A stretch of DNA of 64,000 bases from assembly GCF_011683955.1 (NCBI RefSeq), contig NZ_JAAQPI010000012.1:124001-188000 (forward strand), in the 5' to 3' direction. This DNA is from Pseudomaricurvus alkylphenolicus. Its GTDB lineage: Bacteria; Pseudomonadota; Gammaproteobacteria; Pseudomonadales; Cellvibrionaceae. The notes beneath the pieces are model-generated. The model ran no database searches. It had not been told where the DNA came from and saw only the letters and a list, made by a program, of their open reading frames with translations. The stretch's first letter is position 1. The number at the start of each line of letters is the position of its first letter. Below, in pieces: positions 8,226 to 17,376 of this stretch. Position numbers and translations under genes: made by a program.

Positions 8226-10796
8226 GTGATGCAGTCACAGTCCGCCAGCCAGTTTCAGCTTGTCGAGCCCTCTGAGCTGACCTACCAGCACAGCGATACC
8301 GCTCGTGACGAAGTCTTTGACGCCGACGGCAACCCCAAACCCCATTGGGACAAGCTGCTGGGCAGCCTCAAAACCATGGGGCCGCGGGCCTTTAACGACC
8401 GTATCACCAAAGCGCGCCGGATCCTGCGAGACGACGGCGCCACCTACAATATCTACAGCAACAAAGCCTCCCCCAGCCACACCTGGGGTCTGGATCTGGT
8501 GCCCTCGCTGATCAGCAGCGAAGAGTGGGCGCAGATCGAGGCGGGGCTGCTGGAACGAGCCGAACTGTTCAACCTGATGCTAAGGGACCTCTACGGCCCC
8601 CGCGACCTGATTCGCCAGCGCGTGATTCCCCCCGAGGCGCTGTTCTGCCACCAGGGCTTCCTGCGCGCCTGCCAGGGCATACAGGTACCCGGTGAACACG
8701 AGCTGATCCTGCACGCCGTCGATCTGATGCGCGGTGAAGACGGCGAAATGTGCGTGTTGACCGACCGCACCCAGTCGCCCAGTGGCGCAGGTTATGCCCT
8801 GGAAAACCGCACCGTGATGTCGAGGGTGCTGCCAAGCCTGTTTCGCAACAGCCAGGTGCACCGATTGGCCAGCTTCTTCCAGCAAATGCGGGCGAAACTG
8901 ACCTCCCTCTCCCCCAACCAGGACCAGCCAAGGGTGGTGGTGCTGACTCCGGGCGCCCACAACGAGACCTACTTCGAGCACGCCTACTTCGCCAACTACC
9001 TGGGCTTTCATTTGGTCCAGAGTGGCGACCTGGTCGTGCGCAACGGCTATGTCTGGATGAAAGCACTGGACGGACTCAGCCGGGTAGACGTAATCCTGCG
9101 CCGGGTGGATGACCTGTTCTGTGATCCTGTGGAACTGCGCAGTGATTCCCAGCTTGGGGTCGCCAATCTGCTGGAAGTGGCCCGCGCCGGTCGCGTCGTT
9201 ATTGCCAATCCCCTGGGGTCCGGTCTGTTGGAGAATCCGATCTTCCTGAAGTATCTACCGGAAATTTCCAAAGAGCTGCTGGGCCGCGAACTGCGCTTAA
9301 AGTCCGTGGAAAACTGGTGGTGCGGCGACCCCAAAGATCTCCAATATGTGCTCGCACACCTGGACTCCCTGGTAATCAAACCCATCTTCCGGGCGCCGGG
9401 ACGCACCAGTGTCTATGGCGGAACCCTGACCAAGGAAGAGCTGGGCGAACTGCGCCAGCGGATTCTGCAGCGCCCCATGCAGTACGTGGCGCAACCGTCA
9501 CTGGAGGCCGGCCTGCTGCCCAGCTATTGCCACCAGCAGTTAGCCCCCAGGCCCTCTATATTGCGCAGCTTCGCCGTGGCCGGTTCCGGCTCCTATACGG
9601 TAATGCCGGGTGGGCTTACACGGGTGGGCGTCGAAGAAAGCTCCTTTGTGATTTCCAACCAGGTGGGCAGTCAAAGTAAGGACACCTGGATCATCAGCTC
9701 CGAACCCATGGACCCGGCCTACCAGACCGACATCAGCGATGCGGCGGCGCCGACTCGCGATGCTGACCTGATCAGTCTGCCCAGCCGGGTGGTGGAAAAC
9801 CTGTTCTGGATGGGCCGCTACGCCGAACGTGCCGAAGCCTCGCTGCGCCTGCTGCGCACCGTGTTTATGATGCTCAATGGCGAGGAACCCATCTCCCGCG
9901 CCTGTCAGCGCCAATTGCTGGAGACGGTCACCAGTGTCACCGCCACTCGGCCGGGGTTTTTGAATGCCAGCGAGGAACTGATCGCCAATCCAGACGAACA
10001 ACTGTTGCGAGTGGTGGAGGACGCCGACCTCAGCGGCAGCGTGCGCTCCAACCTCAACGCCATGCTCTATTGCGCCGACGAATCCAAGGAGCTGCTGTCT
10101 TCCGATACCTTGCGGGTCATCAACGACGTGCGAGATGCGCTCTCGGAACTCGAAGCCTCCCTGTCCGGTGGCCTGGCCGCTGCTCCGGAGGAAGCCCTGG
10201 ACCCATTGGTTACCGCCCTGATGGCGCTATCAGGCCTGGCCCACGAAAGTATGGTACGAGACTTCGGTTGGCGTTTTATGGATATCGGCAGACGTCTGGA
10301 ACGCTCGCTGCAAACCACCAATATCATCAATAACCTGGTAGTACCCGAAGCGGCGCCTGCCGACCAGCACATCTTGCTGGAAAGCCTGCTGTTGTCTGTC
10401 GAAGGCCTGATCAGCTATCGCCGCCGCTACCGCGCTCGCATTGGCGTGCAATCGACGCTGGATCTGGTGATGATGGACACCACCAATCCCCGCTCCCTGC
10501 TGCACCAGCTGGAACGACTGCATCAGCACATTGACAAGTTGCCGCGGGCGCCGGAGGCCCGCCACGAACTGTCACCGGAAGAGCGCACCATCCTGCAGGC
10601 GGAAACCCAGGTGAAACTGTCACTGCTCACCGAACTTAATGCCCGCGAAGATGGCCAGCGTACCCAGTTGCAGCAGACGCTGGCCAATGTCTCCCAGGCA
10701 CTGGGCGGACTCAGCGAGCTGATCAGCGACAAGTACTTCAACCACAGAGAAACCTCGCGCCAGCTGGTCAGCAACAGCAACTGGGAGAACAATTAG
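8226..10796 (+). CDS. Fused circularly permuted ATP-grasp / alpha-E protein
   Basis: An 856-residue fusion of the two activities that are separate at 2111-4554. Residues ~50-490 are the ATP-grasp half: LDLVPSLISSEEW, DLMRGEDGEMCVLTDRTQSPSG, VVVLTPGAHNETYFEHAYF, DVILRRVDDLFCDP, LDSLVIKPIFRAPGR and the terminal GGLTRVGVEESSFVISNQVGSQSKDTW. From ~residue 516 to the end is alpha-E: SLPSRVVENLFWMGRYAERAE and FGWRFMDIGRRLERSLQTT. Start is GTG 8226 or the adjoining ATG 8229, with AGG at 8216-8218. The last gene of the set starts 4 bases downstream. The pair seems diverged rather than recently duplicated, so the two sets may act on different substrates. Confidence 0.88.
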   Translation: MMQSQSASQFQLVEPSELTYQHSDTARDEVFDADGNPKPHWDKLLGSLKTMGPRAFNDRITKARRILRDDGATYNIYSNKASPSHTWGLDLVPSLISSEEWAQIEAGLLERAELFNLMLRDLYGPRDLIRQRVIPPEALFCHQGFLRACQGIQVPGEHELILHAVDLMRGEDGEMCVLTDRTQSPSGAGYALENRTVMSRVLPSLFRNSQVHRLASFFQQMRAKLTSLSPNQDQPRVVVLTPGAHNETYFEHAYFANYLGFHLVQSGDLVVRNGYVWMKALDGLSRVDVILRRVDDLFCDPVELRSDSQLGVANLLEVARAGRVVIANPLGSGLLENPIFLKYLPEISKELLGRELRLKSVENWWCGDPKDLQYVLAHLDSLVIKPIFRAPGRTSVYGGTLTKEELGELRQRILQRPMQYVAQPSLEAGLLPSYCHQQLAPRPSILRSFAVAGSGSYTVMPGGLTRVGVEESSFVISNQVGSQSKDTWIISSEPMDPAYQTDISDAAAPTRDADLISLPSRVVENLFWMGRYAERAEASLRLLRTVFMMLNGEEPISRACQRQLLETVTSVTATRPGFLNASEELIANPDEQLLRVVEDADLSGSVRSNLNAMLYCADESKELLSSDTLRVINDVRDALSELEASLSGGLAAAPEEALDPLVTALMALSGLAHESMVRDFGWRFMDIGRRLERSLQTTNIINNLVVPEAAPADQHILLESLLLSVEGLISYRRRYRARIGVQSTLDLVMMDTTNPRSLLHQLERLHQHIDKLPRAPEARHELSPEERTILQAETQVKLSLLTELNAREDGQRTQLQQTLANVSQALGGLSELISDKYFNHRETSRQLVSNSNWENN

Positions 10797-10800
10797 TACT

Positions 10801-11679
10801 ATGCGATACCGGGTTAAACACATCACCGAGTACCTGTACAGCGACAGCGTCTCCCACTGCTACAACCTGGCCCATATGATCCCTCGCAGCAGTCTGCGCC
10901 AGACCTGTCTCCACAGTGATGTCAAAATCTCTCCCATGGCCGCCCACTCCTCCCGCCGTGAGGATTATTTCGGCAATCAGGCCTACCACTTTGAGATCCA
11001 GCGCCCTCACAAAAAGCTGGTAATCACCGCCACCAGTGATGTAGAGACCCAGGAACAAAGTGCCTCCGTGGACCTGGACCTGGGCATCACCTGCGCAGAA
11101 GCCCGCGAGCAGTTAGCCCAGTCCACCCGCCCGGACCTGTTGCTGTCCAAGGAGTTTATACTCGACTCCTCCATGATCCGGGTCAACGACGAGCTGCGTG
11201 ACTTTGCCACCCCCAGTTTTGAGGATGATCGCCCCCTGCTGTCAGCCACTATGGAGCTGACGCGACGAATCTTTAAGGAATTCACCTACTGTCCCGAGTC
11301 CACAACCATCGCCACCCCCCTGGCCGATGTGCTGAAGAATCGCAAGGGAGTTTGCCAGGATTTTGCCCACCTGCAGATTGGCTGCTTAAGAGCGCTGGGG
11401 TTTCCGGCCAAGTATGTGTCCGGCTATCTGGAAACACTGCCGCCGCCGGGAAAAGAGAAGCTGGTGGGTGCCGACGCCAGTCACGCCTGGTTGTCGGTCT
11501 ATTCGCCTACGGAAGGCTGGTTTGAATTTGATCCGACCAATAATTGCCTGGCATCCGAGCAGCATATTATTACGGCCTGGGGACGGGATTTTTATGATGT
11601 GACGCCGCTGAAAGGGGTCATTTTCGGCGGCGGTGAGAGCCCGGTGTTGAATGTCTCGGTTGATGTTGCCCGGGTATAA
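10801..11679 (+). CDS. Transglutaminase-like cysteine peptidase (BTLCP type)
   Basis: A 292-residue single-domain protein with a beta-rich N-terminal region (MRYRVKHITEYLYSDSVSHCYN) and a transglutaminase-like core. The expected triad is complete: C185 in KGVCQDFAH, H228 in DASHAWLSV and D244 in FEFDPTNN. It ends the five-gene amidoligase set. In related systems such proteins are predicted to cut or transfer amide-linked products. It begins 4 bases after the fused ATP-grasp/alpha-E gene. Confidence 0.88.
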   Translation: MRYRVKHITEYLYSDSVSHCYNLAHMIPRSSLRQTCLHSDVKISPMAAHSSRREDYFGNQAYHFEIQRPHKKLVITATSDVETQEQSASVDLDLGITCAEAREQLAQSTRPDLLLSKEFILDSSMIRVNDELRDFATPSFEDDRPLLSATMELTRRIFKEFTYCPESTTIATPLADVLKNRKGVCQDFAHLQIGCLRALGFPAKYVSGYLETLPPPGKEKLVGADASHAWLSVYSPTEGWFEFDPTNNCLASEQHIITAWGRDFYDVTPLKGVIFGGGESPVLNVSVDVARV

Positions 11680-11709
11680 AAAGCGGGCTTCTAGAGCGGA
11701 AGCGGAAGC

Positions 11710-13068
11710 CTAAGCTTCCACCGCCGCCACAGAGTGACCTCGCCCTATGGCGTAATAGGTAATTCCCTTGCTCTCCAGACGATCCGGTTCATAAAGATTG
11801 CGACCGTCGAAAATCACGGGCTGGGTTAAAGTGCTTTTGATCAGTTCAAAATCCGGCGCTCTGAAATTTTGCCATTCGGTACAGATGACCAGCGCATCGG
11901 CCCCCTGCAGAGCAGCCTCCTTGGTCCCCATCAGCACCAGATCGTCTCGTGTGCCATAAATTCTCTGGCATTCCTCCATCGCTTCGGGATCAAAGGCCTG
12001 CACTTTTGCGCCCCTGGACCAAAGCGCTTCCATGACTGAACGACTGGGCGCCTCACGCATGTCGTCCGTTTTCGGTTTAAACGACAGCCCCCAGAGTGCA
12101 AAGGTTTTGCCCGACAGATCGTCGCCAAAATGGCTGTTGATATAGTCTGCCAATTTCTGTTTCTGGCGCTTGTTAATCGCTTCGACCGCCAATAACAACT
12201 CTGGCTCATAGCCAATCACTTCTGCGGTACGCCCCAGCGCCTGCACATCTTTTGGAAAACAGGAACCGCCGTAACCGCACCCCGGATAAATAAAGTGGTA
12301 ACCAATCCGCTCATCCGAACCGATTCCCTTACGCACCATTTCGATGTCCGCACCAACCCGTTCGGCGATATTGGCCATCTCATTCATAAAGCTGATTTTG
12401 GTGGCCAGCATGCAGTTAGCCGCATACTTGGTGAGTTCCGCACTGCGGGCATCCATAAACACCATGCGATCACGGTTACGGTTAAACGGTGCATAGAGAT
12501 CGGTAAATTGTTCCCGGATTCTGGCATCGTCGTCCTGGGTACGGACACCAATGATAATTCGGTCGGGGCGCATGCAATCGTTCACCGCGGCGCCTTCTTT
12601 CAGGAACTCCGGATTCGAGACCACCGCATACTCCAGGTCGGAACCTCTGCTTTCCAGGCAGGCAGAGATCGCTTTGGCGACGCGGTCGGCACTGCCCACA
12701 GGTACCGTGGATTTGTTAACCACGATTTTGGGCACCTGCATATGAGTCGCAATGGATTCGGCAACCGACAGCACATATTTAAGATCGGCGGAGCCATCCT
12801 CGTCCGGAGGCGTGCCCACCGCAATAAACAGAATCTCGCCGAATTCCACCCCTTCCTCGGCGGAGGTGGTGAAAACAATCCGACCCGCTTCAGTATTGGA
12901 TTGAACCAGGGGGGTCAAGCCGGGCTCAAAAATTGGAATATGGCCTTCCTTCAATCTGGCGATTTTATCTGCGTCCACATCCACGCAACACACATCGTGG
13001 CCGACTTCAGCCAACACCGCCGCCTGCACCAAACCAACGTAGCCAATACCAAATACGGTAACCTTCAT
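11710..13068 (-). CDS. ugd: UDP-glucose 6-dehydrogenase
   Basis: Cytosolic NAD-dependent enzyme oxidising UDP-glucose to UDP-glucuronate, a common acidic precursor for exopolysaccharides. The 452-residue chain has the N-terminal GIGYVG nucleotide loop (residues 7-12), the central SNPEFLKEG motif near 151 and the catalytic cysteine C270 in [10 protein letters not shown]-terminal UDP-binding domain includes [26 protein letters not shown] precedes the ATG. It is convergent with the transglutaminase gene (30 bases apart) and is far from the exopolysaccharide locus, but it is the likely source of uronic acid for it (inference). Confidence 0.93.
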   Translation of the reverse strand: MKVTVFGIGYVGLVQAAVLAEVGHDVCCVDVDADKIARLKEGHIPIFEPGLTPLVQSNTEAGRIVFTTSAEEGVEFGEILFIAVGTPPDEDGSADLKYVLSVAESIATHMQVPKIVVNKSTVPVGSADRVAKAISACLESRGSDLEYAVVSNPEFLKEGAAVNDCMRPDRIIIGVRTQDDDARIREQFTDLYAPFNRNRDRMVFMDARSAELTKYAANCMLATKISFMNEMANIAERVGADIEMVRKGIGSDERIGYHFIYPGCGYGGSCFPKDVQALGRTAEVIGYEPELLLAVEAINKRQKQKLADYINSHFGDDLSGKTFALWGLSFKPKTDDMREAPSRSVMEALWSRGAKVQAFDPEAMEECQRIYGTRDDLVLMGTKEAALQGADALVICTEWQNFRAPDFELIKSTLTQPVIFDGRNLYEPDRLESKGITYYAIGRGHSVAAVEA

Positions 13069-13110
13069 TTAATCCTGCTCCCTGGGTTCAGAGGGCAAAC
13101 CATAATGTGC

Positions 13111-14007
13111 TCAGCCGTCGCTGTCGAGTACTTGTTTGATCAGAGTTCGCATCCACTGATTGGCCGGATCATCACCCGCGCTTTTGCTCCAAAACAGATT
13201 CCAACTCAAGGGTTCCATATCAAAAGGCACCTGCTTGATCGACAGCCCCGTACGCTCCGCCATGACCCTGGGTACCGTCCAGACCAGGTCGTTGTGTAAG
13301 GCAATATCAGCGGCCACCAGGTAGTTATGTACCCGTACGGTGATATCGCGTTTCTCCCCCCGTGCGTGGAGGGCGACATCAGCCTGCCCCCGCCCTTTTT
13401 TGCGGCTTGATACGTGCAGATGCTGCGCCTGCACGTAGTCTTGAAGCGTGATGTCCCGACCCGCCAGGGGGTGATCGGGACGCATCGCCAGTACATAAGG
13501 CAGGCTGATCAAACGCCGGGTCGACAACTCCCGGGCATTAAACTCCGGCGCGTCCAACAGCAGATCCAGCGCCCCCGATTTAAGATCCTCTGCGGCGCTT
13601 TGCCGGTCGACGTAGTAGCTGTGGATGCCAACCCCCGGCGCGTCGAGCGCGATCTGCTGGCGCAGCCTTGGCAGCAGTAGTGACTGGGCCAGATCATTCA
13701 TTCCCAGACGGAAAGTCTTTTCCGAGGTGGCCGGATCAAAGCGGGCATTCACCCCCACGCTCTTGCTCAGTAAAGCAAGCGCCTTGCGAACATCACCAAT
13801 AACATTGTCGGCGACCGGGGTCGGAACCATACCCTCGGGGGTACGAACAAACAGCTGGTCGTCGAAGGTCTGTCGCAACCGACTCAAGGCGTTGCTGACC
13901 GCCGGTTGAGTCAAGTGCAGCAGCTGCGCGACCTTGGTCACGCCTCGCTCGCGATAGATAGCATCGAAGACCACAAACAAGTTCAGATCCACCTTATCCA
14001 GTCGCAT
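13111..14007 (-). CDS. LysR-family transcriptional regulator
   Basis: A DNA-binding regulator with an N-terminal winged helix-turn-helix (MRLDKVDLNLFVVFDAIYRE, then TQPAVSNALSRLRQTFDD and the FVRTPEGMVPTPVA wing) and a C-terminal substrate-binding-like effector domain. Start is placed at ATG 14007 because AGGGG lies 7-11 bases upstream, whereas the in-frame ATG at 14028 has no ribosome site and sits inside a perfect palindrome. It is divergent from the acyl-CoA dehydrogenase operon, which it probably regulates in response to an acid or acyl-CoA. The effector is unknown. Confidence 0.88.
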   Translation of the reverse strand: MRLDKVDLNLFVVFDAIYRERGVTKVAQLLHLTQPAVSNALSRLRQTFDDQLFVRTPEGMVPTPVADNVIGDVRKALALLSKSVGVNARFDPATSEKTFRLGMNDLAQSLLLPRLRQQIALDAPGVGIHSYYVDRQSAAEDLKSGALDLLLDAPEFNARELSTRRLISLPYVLAMRPDHPLAGRDITLQDYVQAQHLHVSSRKKGRGQADVALHARGEKRDITVRVHNYLVAADIALHNDLVWTVPRVMAERTGLSIKQVPFDMEPLSWNLFWSKSAGDDPANQWMRTLIKQVLDSDG

Positions 14008-14025
14008 GACCCGACCCCTGTATAA

Positions 14026-14042
14026 CATTGATTAAATCAATG
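14026..14042. promoter_or_regulatory. Perfect 17-bp palindrome, likely LysR operator
   Basis: CATTGATT-A-AATCAATG is a perfect inverted repeat in the divergent intergenic region, 19 bases upstream of the chosen LysR start and ~145 bases before the acyl-CoA dehydrogenase gene. It contains the T-N11-A pattern typical of LysR-type regulator boxes. Its position suits autoregulation and control of the divergent operon. Confidence 0.6.
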
Positions 14043-14185
14043 CTAACACATCACTTAAATAAATTAGGATGATCAATTCCTGAATTTTACAATTGCCCTG
14101 TGCAGCTGGCCGTGAGTTCGGAGAATCAAAACCCGTGACCCTCTCATAGCCGTATTTCAACAGAGTTACAGCGCCGGAGTACCAC

Positions 14186-15409
14186 ATGTTCGAATTCAGC
14201 GACAAATCGAAACAACTGCAGACACAACTGCTCGCCTTTATGGACGAGCACATCTACCCCAATGAACACAACTACGCCCAACAGCTGGCCGACGCCGAGA
14301 ACCGTTTTGCCCCCCTGCCACTGATGGACGAACTCAAACAGAAGGCCAGGGCCGCCGGCCTCTGGAACCTGTTTGTGCCGGAAGACCACGCCGAATACTG
14401 CGATCACGGCGGGTTGTCGTTCTTTGACTATGCCCCCCTGGCGGAAATCATGGGCCGGGTAATCTGGTCGCCCGAGGTGTTTAACTGTAACGCCCCGGAT
14501 ACCGGCAATATGGAAGTGTTTATGAACTACGCCACCAAGGCCCAGCAGGAACAATGGCTCAAGCCACTGCTGGCCGGCGAGATCCGCTCCTCCTACGCCA
14601 TGACCGAACCCCAGGTAGCCTCCAGCGACGCCACCAACATTGAACTGCTTATCGAGAAAGACGGCGATGAGTGGGTACTCAATGGTCGCAAGTGGTTCAT
14701 TACCGGCGCCATGTACGAGCGCACCAAGATCTTTATCGTTATGGGCAAGTCCGACCCGGACAACCCCAGCCGCCACCTGCAGCAGACCCAGGTGCTGGTG
14801 CCGCGAGACACCCCGGGCATTCAGATAATTCGCCCGCTCACCACCCTCGGTTACGACGACGCCCCCATTGGCCACGCTGAAATCGTGTTCGACAATGTGC
14901 GCGTGCCTCTCGACAACGTGCTGCTGGGTGAAGGTCGCGGTTTTGAAATCGCTCAGGGCCGCCTGGGGCCAGGCCGTATGCACCACTGCATGCGCCTGAT
15001 TGGCAGCGCCCAGCGCTCCCTGGAACTGGCCTGTAAACGCGCCAATTCCCGCACCACCTTCGGTCGCCTGATCAGCAAACACCAGTCCGTGCGTGAAGAC
15101 ATTTCCAAGAGCTTCTCCGAGATCGAAATGGCGCGCCTGCTGGTGCTAAAGACCAGCAACAAGATCGACACCGAGGGTGTGCCCGCCTCTGTGGATATGA
15201 TCGCGGCCACCAAGACCACCGTGCCCCTATTGGTTCAGAATGTCATAGATCGCTGCATGCAGATGCACGGTGCCGGCGGCCTGACGGAAGATTATTTTAT
15301 GGCCGAGGCCTTTAACTACGCACGCTGGTGCCGCCAGGCGGACGGTCCGGACCAGGTGCATCAGATGGCGCTGGGCAAGAAGATCATCGACCGTTACAGT
15401 GCCGAATAA
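14186..15409 (+). CDS. Acyl-CoA dehydrogenase family protein (ACAD10/11-like)
   Basis: A 407-residue flavoprotein with the acyl-CoA dehydrogenase fold. The N-terminal helical domain is followed by SYAMTEPQVASSDATN (FAD/substrate region), the middle beta domain (WVLNGRKWFITGA) and the C-terminal helical domain with QMHGAGGLTEDY. It is followed after 14 bases by a kinase-like gene of the APH fold. In ACAD10/ACAD11 these two domains are joined, and in the bacterial levulinate pathway (lva genes) a similar pair phosphorylates and removes the 4-hydroxyl of 4-hydroxyacyl-CoA. A role in 4-hydroxy-acid breakdown is therefore favoured over ordinary beta-oxidation (inference). Confidence 0.85.
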   Translation: MFEFSDKSKQLQTQLLAFMDEHIYPNEHNYAQQLADAENRFAPLPLMDELKQKARAAGLWNLFVPEDHAEYCDHGGLSFFDYAPLAEIMGRVIWSPEVFNCNAPDTGNMEVFMNYATKAQQEQWLKPLLAGEIRSSYAMTEPQVASSDATNIELLIEKDGDEWVLNGRKWFITGAMYERTKIFIVMGKSDPDNPSRHLQQTQVLVPRDTPGIQIIRPLTTLGYDDAPIGHAEIVFDNVRVPLDNVLLGEGRGFEIAQGRLGPGRMHHCMRLIGSAQRSLELACKRANSRTTFGRLISKHQSVREDISKSFSEIEMARLLVLKTSNKIDTEGVPASVDMIAATKTTVPLLVQNVIDRCMQMHGAGGLTEDYFMAEAFNYARWCRQADGPDQVHQMALGKKIIDRYSAE

Positions 15410-15423
15410 ACAGGACTCGCCCC

Positions 15424-16452
15424 ATGTCGGATACCAAACAGAGCTTTGACTTTGATGCCGCCGCACTGGCGGCCTACCTGGAACAACAGGTGGAGGGGTT
15501 CAAGGGGCCGCTGACGGCGGAAAAATTTGCCGGCGGCCAATCCAACCCCACCTTTTTGATCGTAGCGGCCAGCGGCAAGTATGTCCTGCGTCGCAAACCC
15601 CCCGGCGAGTTGCTTAAATCCGCCCACGCCGTGGATCGGGAGTTTCGGGTCATGGCCGCCCTGGCCAATACCGATGTACCTGTGGCTCGCGCTTACCATC
15701 TGTGTGAGAACGACAGCATCATCGGCAGCATGTTCTACCTGATGGAATTTATCGACGGTCGGGTGATGTGGGATCCGGCCCTGCCTGAAGCCAGCAACGA
15801 AGAACGCACTGCCATCTACGACGAAATGAACCGTGTGCTGGCCGCCCTGCACTCAGTGAATATCGACGCAGTGGGACTCAGTGATTACGGCAAACCCGGC
15901 AACTATTTCGAACGCCAGGTGGGTCGTTGGACCAAGCAATACCGTGCCGCACAAACCGAGGCCATTCCCGAGATGGAGAAGCTGATGGAATGGCTGCCCG
16001 CCAATATGCCCGACGACGACGGACGGGTGGCTCTGGCTCATGGGGATTTCCGGCTCGACAATATGATGTTCCACCCCAACGAGCCAAGAGTATTGGCCCT
16101 GGTGGACTGGGAACTGTCGACTCTGGGGCACCCGTTTGCCGATCTGGCCTATCAATGCATGCAGCTGCGCATGGCCCACGGTGGTGTTATGTCCGGCCTC
16201 GGCGGCGTCGATCGCAGCGCCCTGGGCATCCCCTCGGAACAGCAATACGTGGCGCAATACTGCCAACGCATGGGACTGACCGAGATCCCTCATTGGCACT
16301 TCTATCTGGCCTTCAGCTTTTTCCGCTTTGCCGCCATCTTACAAGGGGTGAAAAAACGCGCTCTGGATGGCAATGCCTCCAGTGAAAAAGCCCTGCAGAT
16401 GGGTGCACTGGTGGAGCCGCTGGCAAAAATGGCCGCGGAACTGATCGATTAA
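15424..16452 (+). CDS. APH-fold phosphotransferase (ACAD10/11-type kinase domain)
   Basis: A 342-residue aminoglycoside-phosphotransferase-fold protein. It has the Brenner-type catalytic loop HGDFRLDN (H206, D208, N213) and the metal-binding D229 in VDWE. The segment KFAGGQSNPTFLI near residue 37 matches the glycine loop seen in ACAD10/11-associated kinases. ATG 15424 is chosen since AGGA at 15412-15415 precedes it; an upstream in-frame start would overlap the dehydrogenase by 82 bases. Likely role: phosphorylating the hydroxyl of a hydroxyacyl-CoA for the adjacent dehydrogenase. True antibiotic resistance is unlikely in this context. Confidence 0.85.
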   Translation: MSDTKQSFDFDAAALAAYLEQQVEGFKGPLTAEKFAGGQSNPTFLIVAASGKYVLRRKPPGELLKSAHAVDREFRVMAALANTDVPVARAYHLCENDSIIGSMFYLMEFIDGRVMWDPALPEASNEERTAIYDEMNRVLAALHSVNIDAVGLSDYGKPGNYFERQVGRWTKQYRAAQTEAIPEMEKLMEWLPANMPDDDGRVALAHGDFRLDNMMFHPNEPRVLALVDWELSTLGHPFADLAYQCMQLRMAHGGVMSGLGGVDRSALGIPSEQQYVAQYCQRMGLTEIPHWHFYLAFSFFRFAAILQGVKKRALDGNASSEKALQMGALVEPLAKMAAELID

Positions 16453-16471
16453 GTCCTACTATGCACTATTC

Positions 16472-16489
16472 ATAGGGGTAAACACCTAT
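16472..16489. promoter_or_regulatory. Imperfect inverted repeat upstream of the SDR gene
   Basis: ATAGGGGT-AA-ACACCTAT pairs at 7 of 8 positions in the 77-base gap between the kinase gene and the SDR gene. It could be an operator or a weak stem-loop; no T run follows. Confidence 0.25.
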
Positions 16490-16529
16490 TACCATGCAGA
16501 GCAACCAACAGAGATAACGCGAGGCAGTC

Positions 16530-17294
16530 ATGCAAGAACACAATCTCCAGGGCAAAGTCGCCCTCGTTACGGGCGCTTCCAGTGGTCTGGGCGCGCATTT
16601 CGCCAAGACCCTGGCAACCGCAGGTGCCAATGTTATTGTCGCTGCCCGCCGCGCCGATCGCCTGCAAAGCCTGGTTGACGACATTCAGACCGCTGGCGGT
16701 AAAGCCCATGCGGTATCCATGGATGTCACCAACAGCGACAGCGTCAAGGCGGCGGTCGACGAGGGAGAAGCCACCTTTGGCACTATTGAAGTCTTGGTCA
16801 ACAATGCCGGCGTGGCGGATTCCAGACGTTTTATCAACGTCGATGAAGACAGCTGGGACTTTGTCATGGAGGCCAACCTCAAAGGCGCCTGGCGCGTGGC
16901 CAACGAGGTAGCCCGCCGCATGATCAGCAACGATATCGCCGGTGCCATCGTCAATATCGCCTCGATTCTGGGACTGCGACAGGGCTTTGGCGAAAGCACC
17001 TATGCGGTATCCAAGGCCGGGGTTGTGCAGATGACCAAGTCCATGGCACTGGAGCTGGCCAGCAAGGGCATTCGAGTCAACGCCATTTGCCCCGGCTACT
17101 TCAAAACCGAAATGAACGCCGACTACTTCGATTCGGACAAGGGCCAGACCTTTATCAAAGGCACCCCCTCCCGTCGCCTCGGCGAACTGCAAGAGCTGGA
17201 AGGGCCGCTGCTGCTGCTGTGCGGTGACGCCGGCACCTTTATCAATGGCGCCGCGATACCGGTAGACGGTGGGCACCTGGTCAGCTCACTGTAA
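16530..17294 (+). CDS. Short-chain dehydrogenase/reductase
   Basis: A 254-residue classical SDR with the NAD(P) loop TGASSGLG (14-21), NNAG at 91-94 and the catalytic set N116, S145, Y158 and K162 (YAVSK). It probably oxidises or reduces a hydroxyacyl or related carbonyl. Its position after the dehydrogenase and kinase suggests it belongs to the same hydroxy-acid pathway, although a 77-base gap with its own inverted repeat allows independent expression. Start ATG 16530 is preceded by GCGAGG. Confidence 0.9.
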   Translation: MQEHNLQGKVALVTGASSGLGAHFAKTLATAGANVIVAARRADRLQSLVDDIQTAGGKAHAVSMDVTNSDSVKAAVDEGEATFGTIEVLVNNAGVADSRRFINVDEDSWDFVMEANLKGAWRVANEVARRMISNDIAGAIVNIASILGLRQGFGESTYAVSKAGVVQMTKSMALELASKGIRVNAICPGYFKTEMNADYFDSDKGQTFIKGTPSRRLGELQELEGPLLLLCGDAGTFINGAAIPVDGGHLVSSL

Positions 17295-17376
17295 CGGACA
17301 TCTGGCGCGCGATAGCGCTTACGGGATCTCTGGGGTAGACTGGCGAGCATAATAAGGAGACGCTTGTAGGATACTA

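Noticed and set aside
12295-13299. 334-codon plus-strand frame across ugd and the LysR gene
   Set aside because: Runs antisense to two well-supported genes and has no family features.
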